From Intoshia linei (Eukaryota > Orthonectida > Rhopaluridae): a stretch of DNA of 24,825 nucleotides. Made by a program: the position numbers and the translations under genes. Under the pieces are notes generated by a model. The model had not been told where the DNA came from, did not search any database, and was given only the letters and a program-made list of their open reading frames with translations. The stretch lies in the NCBI GenBank assembly GCA_001642005.1, contig LWCA01000520.1, positions 1-24,825 on the forward strand, in the 5' to 3' direction. Positions within the stretch are counted from its first letter, which is position 1. Each line of letters begins with the position of its first letter. Below are positions 10,899 to 20,388 of the stretch, piece by piece.

Positions 10899-11701
10899 GG
10901 TTCATCAAAACACAAATCTTTAAATACTGTTATTCCTATACGAAAATACTTAAAAGTTCAGAGTGATTTTGCATTGGAAGTGTTAGAAGCTTTTTTGTGA
11001 ACAGACATACCATTATATAAATTAAATAATATAAAATTAAAAGAATTATTTATCAATATAGGTAAACCTTTCTGAAAATAACTGTCGTGGTAAAGTTGAC
11101 CTATTATATTCGAATGAAATTTAAAGAATTAAACTGTGTTGCTCAAATCAATTGATATTGATGATGTTAAATGAGACAGATTTAAATGGTGTTAAATATG
11201 TTAATGTTATGGTTGGTACGTTAGAAAACCATCAGAAATTAATTCTATTCGATTGTAAAAAAATTGATAGTAATATGAATGGCCAACTTGTGCTGCACAA
11301 TATTGATGATGTGATTAAATTGGCAAAATACTCATTTAACATTAATAAAGCATTTAACACATTACAAAATTTAAAATTTGTTCCAGATCCATGCAAAATA
11401 CTTCATTACATAGAAAAAAGGTTGAAAACCAATGAAAAATATAATGATGGCTTTGGATAAATCTAAACCTCCTTTACTGTACAGTAAATTAAGAAATGGA
11501 TCATCAACATCTAATAGAATAGAGAGAAGTTTTAGTATGTTGAATAAAACAAAACATCTATATAAACAAAATAACTTAACAAAACAAAGAAATTTTGCAC
11601 ATGACAATATAAAGAAATATTTAATATTGTACCATAATAAAGTATCAAATAATACTTTGTATTATTTGTATGACTTTCCAAGTAATAGTCACTTTTGTTA
11701 A
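10899..11701 (+). pseudogene. Broken hAT-superfamily transposase gene
   Basis: Three collinear fragments in different frames follow the order of the hAT transposase family whose members carry AFLxxDIPLYKLNN. Fragment 1 (10899 on) reads SSKHKS, then EVLEAFL, an in-frame TGA at 10998-11000, then TDIPLYKLNNIKLKELF. Fragment 2 (about 11152-11460) reads NETDLNGVKYVNVMVGTLE (family IDETTDxxGxYVxNVxVG) and HNIDDVIKLAKYS. Fragment 3 (in another frame, overlapping fragment 2 from 11432) reads STSNRIERSFSMLNKTKHLY and FAHDNIKKYLILYHNK, the C-terminal hAT dimerisation region. There is at least one internal stop, a degraded stretch around 11060-11150 and a frameshift near 11450, so it cannot make an active enzyme as it stands. 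Exaptation of the C-terminal frame is possible but unsupported. No terminal repeats were found around it. Confidence 0.8.
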
Positions 11702-11749
11702 TCGATGAAGGATGAATTTAACTGAAAACAGTTTATAAATTTTTTATAG

Positions 11750-11820
11750 GTTAATAAAGTTAAAAAATTTTTTATTATAGGTTACATTTTTTTAATTTTA
11801 TAGGTTATAAAAAGTTTGCC
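11750..11820 (+). repeat. Short degenerate tandem repeat
   Basis: About three copies of a unit around 35 nt containing TTTTATAGGTTA separated by A/T runs. It has no coding content and lies between the hAT relic and the nested MITEs. Confidence 0.5.
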
Positions 11821-12023
11821 CTAGTAATGACTAAATACTATTATTAACTCTATAAAATATAAAATTTTCAAGGTTAACTTTTAAAATCGCCTTTTCATAT
11901 CTTATTTGTCAAAATCCTTAATTCAACAATAAAGTATACTCTCAAACAATATTCACTTAAAACTTATAAGCCACCAAGTAAAATTTCAATACATTCAGAT
12001 TGATAAATATTATCATTATAATA

Positions 12024-12726
12024 CAGTGTTGTGCAGTGCACAACAAGTACAATGTGCACTGATATACAGTCAAGCACCGTTAGTAGAGAATAAAATAATC
12101 TACAGTGAGGCCACTCAATACCGCCACAAATTTACAAAATTTTTAAAAAAAAATTTGTTAAAATGTGTTAAAATTTAACTTAAATTTTATACAAAAATAT
12201 GGTAGCACTAGTTTACACACCATCGTCTTCGCAATAAAAAGTTTCATATTTATCCATGGGCTATTTTTATTAGTTTGAATAAGGACACAGGTTAATGTAT
12301 ATACAGTGATCAATATCAACTGATGTTTAATGAATAATACATGGCAAAACATAAGATTCCAACAACGAGATTTCCAGAAATGAAACATGACGAGAACGAG
12401 ATATCACTGTATTTATGTTTATTGTGTAATCGTTTCGATAACGATATTCTCTCAATACCGTTAAACTTTCATTACCGCCATAAATATTGAAATACCAAAA
12501 TTGGCGGTATTTAGAGGCCTCACTGTATATATAATAGTCTTTATCTACTAACTACATTATTTATTATTATTATTATGTATTATATCATTGATTATATATA
12601 TTGTATCATTATTTATTCACTCTACGAGTTCAATGAACTCAGTTCATGGATTCTGCCAACTCGTATTGTAAAGTGAAAATTATGCACTAGACATGTAAAT
12701 AACTATTATATCAGTGCACAACACTG
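12024..12726. mobile_element. TA-flanked MITE (outer) interrupted by a second element
   Basis: The left end reads CAGTGTTGTGCAGTGCACAA. The right end in reverse complement reads CAGTGTTGTGCACTGATATA. Both abut TA (12022-12023 and 12727-12728). The left side also contains GTGCACTGATATA a little further in, so the left terminus looks like the right terminus with about 20 nt inserted. It has no transposase frame. It contains the complete inner element 12103-12525, so its own length would be about 278 bp. Probably Tc1/mariner/pogo-derived, inferred from the TA duplication. Confidence 0.7.
12103..12525. mobile_element. Inner pogo/Tc1-mariner-type MITE
   Basis: A 423-bp element with 24-bp inverted ends that differ at two positions. 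The left end begins CAGTGAGGCCACTCAATACC and the reverse-complemented right end begins CAGTGAGGCCTCTAAATACC; both continue GCCA. TA flanks both sides (12101-12102 and 12526-12527). The motif ATACCGCCA recurs internally near 12470. It has no protein-coding frame of its own; the minus-strand frame at 12158-12388 matches nothing. It sits inside the outer MITE and so must have inserted later. Confidence 0.8.
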
Positions 12727-12948
12727 TAATAATAAATATTGATTAAATTTTAATCAAAATTTGTACACTAAGAAAAATATTTCGAGTAACTTGTTTGCCA
12801 GGCAAAATAAAATGCGTATTTATTATAGTCAAGTAATGTTGTCAACATTATTTCGCTGATAATGGTCGTTATGAGATCAAATATATAATATCGTAAAATT
12901 GTATCGACTTTTCGAGAAAAATCATATTCATTAATTCATTTGAAAAAG

Positions 12949-15866
12949 ATGTCTGTTGTCGGATTCGATTTTGGTTATTCACAATGTGCAATTTCAATAG
13001 TTAAAAATGGTACTTTGGAATGCGTAACAAATGAATCTTCTGAAAGATTAACTTCGTAAAAACTATTTTAACTGTATAATTTTTTTTAGAAATGTTATTA
13101 GTTTTTCGGATAAAAGAAGATTTATGGGTCCTGGTGGACTTTCAAATATCAAATCTAATTTAATAAATTCTGTGTTTAAATACAAGTACTTGATAGGATA
13201 TCCATTAAATCATGCAGAAATTCAAAAATATCTTCCATTTTTACCTTATTCCTTGGTTTCAAATGAATCGAATACAATTTCAATCAAAGTGACATTTGAT
13301 TTAATGATTAATAAAAATATTTTTAGGTAAACTACTTTAACCGTGAATGCACTTTTACAATTGTACAAATTATTGCAATGATGCTCACTAAATTAAAACA
13401 AATTACAGAAAATTATACCAACTTGTGTGTCTCGGACGTTGTTATTTCAGTCCCAAATTATTTTACAGACATTCAGCGTCGATGCATGTTGACAGCTGCT
13501 AAAATTGCTAATATTAACTGTTTACGTCTCATGAATGACACTACAGCGATAGCCACTTGTTATGGTATGCCATTCATTTTCATTTATAATTTTTCGTTTA
13601 GGTTTTTATCGTCAAGATTTTCCAGCAGTCGATAAACCTCCTAAAAAGGTTATCATGATGGACTATGGTGAAAATTCTTTACAAATCTGCGCTGTAGAGT
13701 TTAATAAAGACACACTTAAGGTATTATACTTATGAAATAGTTTATCATGTATAGATTGTTGCAGCTGATCACGGAATATGTGGTGGTCATTACATTACTC
13801 TTGCCATTACTAGACATTTCATCAAACAATTAAAGGATTCCAAAAAAATTACCATTAAAGAAGATTCAAAATCATTTTATAGATTGTACGTCGAATGTGA
13901 AAAATTAAAACGAAGAGCAGTCATTTCCAAACTATCTACCTCTTCTCACATTGACTGTCTTGCGGAAGGTCAAGACGTGGACCTCGTTTTAGATGTTGAT
14001 ACAGTATACAATTTGTCAGCTAAAATATTTGAAAAGGTAGAGCAAGTTATGCAAAATATACTGGTTACCTCTGGTTTATAATTTTTTGAAATGTATAATT
14101 GTATTTATAGATTGGTCTGTAGATTCTATTGATGATGTCGAGCTGATTGGTGGTTCATCGAGAATACCTTATTTTAAAGAAATTGTTGCTAAAGTATTCA
14201 AAAAACAACCTAATTCTACTAATAATTTGGACGAAGCCATTTCTCGTGGATGTGCTCTCCAATGTGCTATTTTATCGACTCGATTTAAAGTTAAGGAATA
14301 CAATATATTTGAATGTCAACCCTACTCTATATCTGTAAAATACCCTTCTTCAGACATCGATACTTATGTTACTGAAATATTTCAAAAAAATTGCACAATT
14401 CCTGCATCAAAGTTGATTACATCATATAACACTGCACCTTTCAGCGTGGACGCATTTTATACCAATCCAACTGAGCACATGTGTCAGGAAAAAATTGCTT
14501 CTTTTGATATATTGGACGTTGTGCCTACTAAGGATGACATGCCATCTAGAGTGAAATTGAAATTGAGAATTAATAAAAACGGAATTTTTGTTGCTTACGA
14601 TGCAAAAATATTGGTCGTCACAGAAGAAATGGTCCCGGAGGAAAAACCAAAAGAAATTCCTCAAAAGAAAGATGTTAAAATGAAAGACGTTAAAGATGAA
14701 AGCCCTAAGGAATCTGATTCTAGCGAAAACACAACTGAAGAAAGTTTGAAAGAAGACACTGACATGAAAGATGTTGATGTTAAACCAGAAGTTGTTGATG
14801 TTAAACCAGAAGTTGTTGATTCCGAAATGAAAGATGTTGAAAAGAAAGAGGTTTGTCAATATAATAATGTAAATTAATTTATATAGGTCAAAATGATTAA
14901 AAAACTGAAAAACAAACTTTATGATTTGAAAATTAAATCAAAAATCCATGGACCACAATTCGATGATATTAATCTATTGGTAGACTTGGAAAGAAATTTG
15001 ATTAACAAGGACGCTGATGAAATTAAAAGGCAAGTTACAGCAAACGCTCTAGAAAGTTCAATTTATGAAATGCGAAGTTGTTTCGGCGAAGATAAAAAAT
15101 ACGATAAATTTACTCCAAAAAAGGTACACTATGGTTTATTTTTTTAACATGGCAATAGGTTACAACTTCTATTTTAAAACTTTGCAATGAACTGGAAAAT
15201 TGGTATTTTGAATATTTCGATTACTCAACTGCGGATTATGCCGACAGACATGCAAATTTAAATGTAATTGTTAATTTAGATTTACTTAAAAATAATATTT
15301 TAGAATTTAGCTAAAGACAGTATAAAACGTCACGACGATCATAAGAATCGACCAGAATTGTACAATACACTTAGTTCTAGAGTACATCAATTGGGCGATT
15401 TAATCGCTAGATATGAAAGCGGGGTACTTTGATTTATTATTTATGTACATTTTAAATCTTTAGGAAGAACAATTCAACCATCTTAAAAAAGAAGATGTCG
15501 ACAAGGTGAAAGTTCAGCATAAGACATTTTTGGCATGGTTCGAAAAAAGTTGGACCTCTAACAATAAAATGGATTTAAGTAAAGATCCCATTCATTGGTC
15601 GATAGATATAGAAAAAGAAATTAAAGTTTTTTTTTTTTTGAAATAGTTTATTTAAATTTTAGGCAATTGAAAATACTTCCCTATCTATAATGACTCAAGC
15701 TAAGCCAAAACCACCACTGGTGACTCCAAAGGATGATAAAGAAACTAAAGACGAAGACACCAAAAAGGAAGAAACAACGGATCAAAAAGAAAATGGAGAT
15801 GTTGCAACTCAGATTTTGGATGATGATCAGAAAAGTGTTGAAATGAATGGAAATATTACACTGTAG
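12949..15866 (+). CDS. HSPA4: HSP110 (HSPA4/HSPH-type chaperone), complete, 11 exons
   Basis: Cytosolic Hsp110: nucleotide exchange factor for Hsp70 and holdase for unfolded proteins. Exons: 12949-13055, 13090-13288, 13327-13564, 13602-13720, 13755-14073, 14111-14850, 14887-15123, 15159-15263, 15304-15423, 15464-15625, 15663-15866. They sum to 849 residues, close to animal Hsp110s. The nucleotide-binding domain runs from VVGFDFGYSQC through RLMNDTTAIATCYG, YVECEKLKRRAVISK and ELIGGSSRIPYF (GGSS about 341-344) to DEAISRGCALQCAIL. The beta domain follows (YSISVKY, FSVDAFYTNP). An acidic, lysine-rich loop in exon 6 contains two identical 21-nt units (14776-14796, 14797-14817). The helical end has LENWYFEYFDYSTADYADR. 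The GFDFGYSQC opening and long acidic insertion mark Hsp110 rather than Hsp70. All ten introns are 34-40 nt. No ER signal or retention motif is seen. AATAAA follows the stop codon by 3 nt. Confidence 0.97.
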
Positions 15867-16718
15867 TTTAATAAATTTATTTATTTCACTCAGTTTTCCA
15901 CTACACTATTTATTTATTAATACCATTTTATATTTTGTATCATACAAATCAAGTCATCAATACAGTCTTTGGGAAGAGACAATGGGGTTGACTATTTTTA
16001 TTTTAAAATGTATAAAATGACATGCTATTGATAATAATCTTTTTATAATTTAATTTGATGGTTATTTTTAATCTAACCAATTCTGACTTTCCAGTTTTTT
16101 TCCAGGATGTCTGTACCCAAGCTGTGGAGAGCCAGCAGTAGGCCCCTATAAAAAATTTTTTTATATATTTTTCATGATTTCAATTTATCCTTAGTTATGC
16201 ACTTATTCCAGTATTTTTTTTTTTCATTTTTCCAAATTGAGTTTTAAAAAATGTTTTATTGAAAATCATAACTATTTTGTGTGTTAAATTTAATATATTA
16301 AGTCAAGAGGCTTAGAGATGTCGTTATGAACTATATGACACTATAGCTTGTGAAAAAATTTTTTATTTCCTATTTTTCTTTTTCGAGTTGTCTCAAGCTT
16401 GGTAGGTTCGGCTCTGTGTATACTAGCTGACGATATTTAGAACAATGTACATAAAATTAATAAAAATTTTTGGCATTATCTGACCTCTTTACTTTAATGA
16501 CTATAGTTAATCACTTTGTTTATATGGTCTCGGTAAGGATTAATGAAATGTTTTGCGAGACAATGTTTAAAATTTAAATCCACGTTTAACGTTCCACTTT
16601 TATACAATTTGAATAGAAAATGACTATAAACTAAATGACACTAATTTAAAATATTTCAATAAAGTTTATTCGTTATGTTAGCAATGTATATTTATTTCTT
16701 TCTCGTTAACTCTCGTAA
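15867..16718. other. Intergenic region between HSP110 and ATG4
   Basis: No conserved exon on either strand. It is A+T-rich with a few islands of mixed composition (around 16085-16145 and 16380-16440). I compared these as possible inverted ends of a transposon and found no convincing match. It must hold the ATG4 promoter. Confidence 0.55.
15870..15875 (+). terminator. Candidate HSP110 polyadenylation signal
   Basis: AATAAA beginning 4 nt after the TAG stop (15864-15866). If used, the 3' untranslated region would be only about 20-30 nt, in keeping with the compact gene structure. Confidence 0.45.
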
Positions 16719-18281
16719 ATGATTGATCTCGACCCTAGCATAAAATTTGACCTAGAAGACACAGCCAATATTCTTTCGATATTGGGAGAGGATTATACCG
16801 CAGAGTCAGGTATTTGCTTATCTTTTGATTAACAAAAATTATATTAGATTTGGTAAAAATTAAACTTTGCATTCGTAATCTCATATGGATCACTTACAGA
16901 AAATCTTTCCCCTACATTAGTATTTTTGAATAATCTTAATATAGTTTGGATTTAGGTATTTCATATTCTAGTTCGGATCATGGATGGGGCTGTATGATTA
17001 GATGTGGCCAAATGATTTTAGCCCAAATACTTCAGAGAAAATACCCCAATAAACAACGAAAGCTTATTCTAAAAGATTTTCTTGATTCATTTTACAGCAA
17101 ATTTTCAATTCAGAATATAGGTTTTTATACAAATATTATAAATTAACTCATCAATCTAAAATTTAATCAACTAGGGCTGAATTTATTTTCAATATCATTG
17201 ATTTAAAAAATATCTTCCCAACGCATATTAATGTTGAATTTACAATTTTTTGTTTTTATTCTTTCCATCCACAATTTTATTATTTTGACATTTAGCTAAG
17301 AAAGGAGAAACAAAAGTGAATAAAACAATCGGTGGTTGGTACGGGCCAAGTTCCATATCCAGAGTACTACAGTAAATTTTTGATTTACCAAATTAATATA
17401 AAATTCAGAGCACTATCGGATGAAATAAAAGATCCGAATATATCCAATGTGAATATAATAATAGGCTACGATTCTACTGTATATTTGGACAAACTCAGTA
17501 TATTTAAAATAATTCATTATTATTTTTTTATAGTTCAACAAGAACCATTCAATGGAGTTGCTCTTTTCATACCATTGATGTTGGGTGTTGGATATATAAA
17601 CACAATTTATATAAAGCAACTGATTGTTTATTACTGTGAATATACTTTTTATTATATATGTAGAAATGCATAAGAGATCCATGTAGTGTTGGATTTATTG
17701 GAGGAAAACCAAAAAGAGCATTTTGGTTTATTGGATACTCAGAAACATGTACATATTTAATTATTTTATTTACATTTAGCTAACCAACTCTTATACCTCG
17801 ACCCCCATACTACACAAGAATCAATTGTAAGACCGAAACATTATCAAACCAACGCTCCATCAATCCAATATGACACTGAAAGTGAAGACGAAAAAATTAT
17901 GATAGACAGTTTAGATTTTGATGTGGAATCTTATTACCCCCAAAATATTTTTTCTGCAGAATTTTCTGAAATAGATTGTTCTCTATCTTTGGTTAAATTA
18001 AATTTTGCCGTATCTAATTTTGAAATTAGGCATTTTTCTTTCCCACTGTGGAATCGATACATGATTGGGCTAAAAGAATGAAAAATGACATTATAGAAAA
18101 TAAAAATTCAGCTATATTATCAATTTTGGATACGAAGCCTCAATACATGAACACCGAAACGAATGTTGATCCTGATGGTACTTTAAGATGAAATTAATTG
18201 GTTCCTTTTATTTTTATCATTTATTTTATAGATGAATTTATTGTATGCGATTCTGACCCAGAATTTGAACTGATTAATTAA
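16719..18281 (+). CDS. ATG4: ATG4 cysteine protease, complete, 10 exons
   Basis: Cytosolic C54-family cysteine protease that processes and delipidates Atg8/LC3 proteins in autophagy. Exons: 16719-16809, 16848-16919, 16956-17120, 17296-17371, 17409-17497, 17534-17625, 17664-17748, 17780-17991, 18030-18177, 18232-18281. They total 1,080 nt, giving 359 residues. The conserved N-terminal block NLIWITYRKSFPYI leads to SSSDHGWGCMIRCGQM with catalytic Cys about residue 67. GGWYGPSSISRVLQ, GVALFIPLMLGVGYIN and GFIGGKPKRAFWFIGY follow, then LLYLDPHTTQ with catalytic Asp about 231 and His about 233, and FFFPTVESIHDWAKR. The C-terminus, SDPEFELIN, resembles the acidic LIR-like tail of animal ATG4. The intron 17992-18029 is needed to keep the FFFPTVES frame. 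Eight of nine introns are 31-54 nt (one only 31); 17121-17295 is 175 nt. Paralogue class cannot be assigned. Confidence 0.95.
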
Positions 18282-18339
18282 ATTATTGTTACAAATGTAA
18301 AATTAAATTGTTATAAATGGTTTAATGTACACGTTAAAA

Positions 18340-19412
18340 CTATCCTAGACCGTTATCATCGAAAAATCCATATTGGCTTTCCTATATAGAAATAATGTAA
18401 TTTCATTTCATCTTACTTCATTTATTAAATCGTGATCATTAATTATCCTTAATATTTCTTTTTTGTTGGTTTCTTGGACTAATCCACCCAATAAAAATTC
18501 ATCCAAAATATAATATGCTTTTTCATAGTTGAAAATAATGTCTAATTCACACACCTGATATAAAAAATTTAAATTATTATTATAATGTACTTACGTTTCC
18601 GAAATATTTGTCCAGTGTTACTACGTACTGATGGATCACTTCCAGGATGAGCAATTCATTATCTTCCCGGTCAGTTATCGCACAAAAATGGAGTCCGGCA
18701 TATCTAAATGACCACATTTATATATACATTACGCTTTTTAATTTTCAAATGTCATTTCAAGCCTTAAACGTTAACGTTTCAATCATTTTGGATTGAAGGT
18801 TGCTTATTTTTTTAAACATATACTTTTGTGGTGAAATATTTGAAAGGTAAAATAGATATTTTTCGGGAAAAGATACACTAGTGATTTCATAATTACAGAA
18901 AATGGAAACTAAAATATTTATAAATTTAAAGTTCAACAACGTACAAAAATGAACCTCAAATTTTATTGGTCCGTTTTAAAAATTATTTATCAATTCATAT
19001 CTAAGTTTAAAAAGATTAAATATAATGAGTTGAGCCATTTAAAGTATATAGTAGTATAGTATCTTATCTGGGGCAAATTTGAACAATGTAAGTTTATGAA
19101 ACACTATAATTAAGTAACATGCATATTAGCTAATAGATATTAAATGTAACTACTAAAATTGGAAATACACTATGAATAAATTTAAAACCTTTTCCAAACT
19201 ACCTTTTTGTCTTTCCATTCAATAAAATTGCAAGATCTTGTTTTTCTATTTAAGATATTACCAATTAGTTCTCTCGATAATTGTTGTTTTTCTTTTTCTG
19301 TGTACGAAGAATACCATTTTTGTAATCTAATTTTACCCTGTCGTGAAAAGAGTAAAAAGATATTTATCTAAAATTTACAAATTTAAAAAAGGAACACAAA
19401 TCAAGTTACCAT
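18340..19412 (-). CDS. AP1S: AP-1 clathrin adaptor sigma subunit, complete, 5 exons
   Basis: Small subunit of the AP-1 complex (trans-Golgi/endosome clathrin sorting; helps bind dileucine signals). Minus-strand exons, 5' to 3': 19412-19410 (ATG only), 19367-19189, 18703-18595, 18554-18417, 18381-18340. They total 471 nt, giving 156 residues (human AP1S1 158). Motifs: [79 protein letters not shown] and [15 protein letters not shown]. These fit AP-1 sigma better than AP-2, AP-3 or AP-4. The terminal exon encodes [14 protein letters not shown]; reading through its 35-nt intron would instead end the protein at VR. Intron 18704-19188 (485 nt) is the only long one. The start exon is placed from the exact length match with the M|xxFxLLFSR pattern of homologues. 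Confidence 0.95.
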
Positions 19413-20388
19413 CAGATTTTTGATTTATTTTTTGTTGTATAAATACACCAAGCCAATATAACTTAATTACAAAATCCAATATAGTTCTACTTGACGACAT
19501 GATTTGTTTCGTAATCGTGTTATTTAAATAAAACTATCAATCTTGAAGAATGCAAGAATCTTACATATCCCTGTATATTTATGATTTTAGTAATTTATAG
19601 TTAAATAGATATGAAAATGAAGAATTTATAGAGATTTATAAGAATAATAATCGTCTCAGAATAAACCGCTTAACCGATCAAGTTTCTTTCACAACTGAAC
19701 GTAGTTTATTTTGACATTACATATATTGTATTCACTGGTTCCCCAATGTTGTGACTTGAAATAGCTAAGAATTTGGTGAAATTGAGAAACTATATACAAC
19801 AGGGAATTTCCTCTTAGAGGGATTTTATTTGAATTTCATGTATCCTAGGAATATAGTTTTTGACCCAAGGGGTCCAGAGACTCCAATTGGGAACCGCTGG
19901 GTTAAATTATAGGAAACTTATTTAGGCACACTAATTAATACATTATGTTTTTAATTAAATTAACAATTAAGATGTTAAGATTATCAATGGGTTGATTTTT
20001 TATATATTTTTAACATACACATAATTAATACCATTAAAATGCAACTACTCGTCAATAATGAATTTTTTTGAACGCCATTGTAAAGATTATGAAAGTTCAT
20101 TAATTTATTCAAATTTATTATAATGAAATTAGAAAAAATGGTTTTTAATTTTGATGTTATTGATTTTTTGACTAAATTTTTGTGGATTTTTCATCCAATT
20201 TTTAAAGATTTTCAAGATAATTTTGGGTCCAAAATTTGATAGGGTTTTTAAGGGAATATTTTTAACATTTTAAGGGCCTTCAAAATCGTTAAAAATTGGG
20301 TGAAACAAAATATAAATCGTGTGTGTAACAATTTTTATGGTTACAATTATTATAATAGTATTTAACTCTAATTTTAATTTTATATTAG
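19413..20388. other. Divergent AP1S-SAC1 intergenic region, probably holding the SAC1 start
   Basis: AP1S leaves to the left and SAC1 to the right. Apart from the MITE at 19733-19899 the sequence is A+T-rich. SAC1 needs about 55 more N-terminal residues than I could place. Two candidate pieces lie here: a frame ending at 20357 (containing NINRV, then a GT at 20358 with matching phase), and an ATG at 20039 followed by QLLVNNEFF. The latter frame breaks at a run of seven T. Neither is secure. Confidence 0.4.
19733..19899. mobile_element. Degenerate hAT-type MITE between AP1S and SAC1
   Basis: About 167 bp with ends CACTGGTTCCCCAATG (left) and, in reverse complement, CAGCGGTTCCCAATTGG (right). 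These resemble the CAGTGGTTCCCAA terminus of many hAT elements. The segment AAGGGGTCCAGAGACTCC next to the right end is also typical of such MITEs. The flanking 8-mers do not match, so either the true boundaries differ or the duplication has decayed. Non-coding. Confidence 0.6.

Noticed and set aside
12158-12388. 76-codon minus-strand frame
   Set aside because: It lies wholly inside the inner MITE and resembles no transposase.
14422-14859. 145-codon minus-strand frame
   Set aside because: It is the antisense shadow of HSP110 exon 6; its Phe/Asn-rich content is the reverse of Lys/Glu/Asp codons.
16085-16440. Possible inverted ends (islands with AAGCT and GGCTC) between HSP110 and ATG4
   Set aside because: The two islands do not align as inverted repeats beyond a few bases, and no target duplication is seen.
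18757-18939. 60-codon minus-strand frame in the long AP1S intron
   Set aside because: It has no conserved motif, no splice partners that extend AP1S, and the AP1S product is complete without it.
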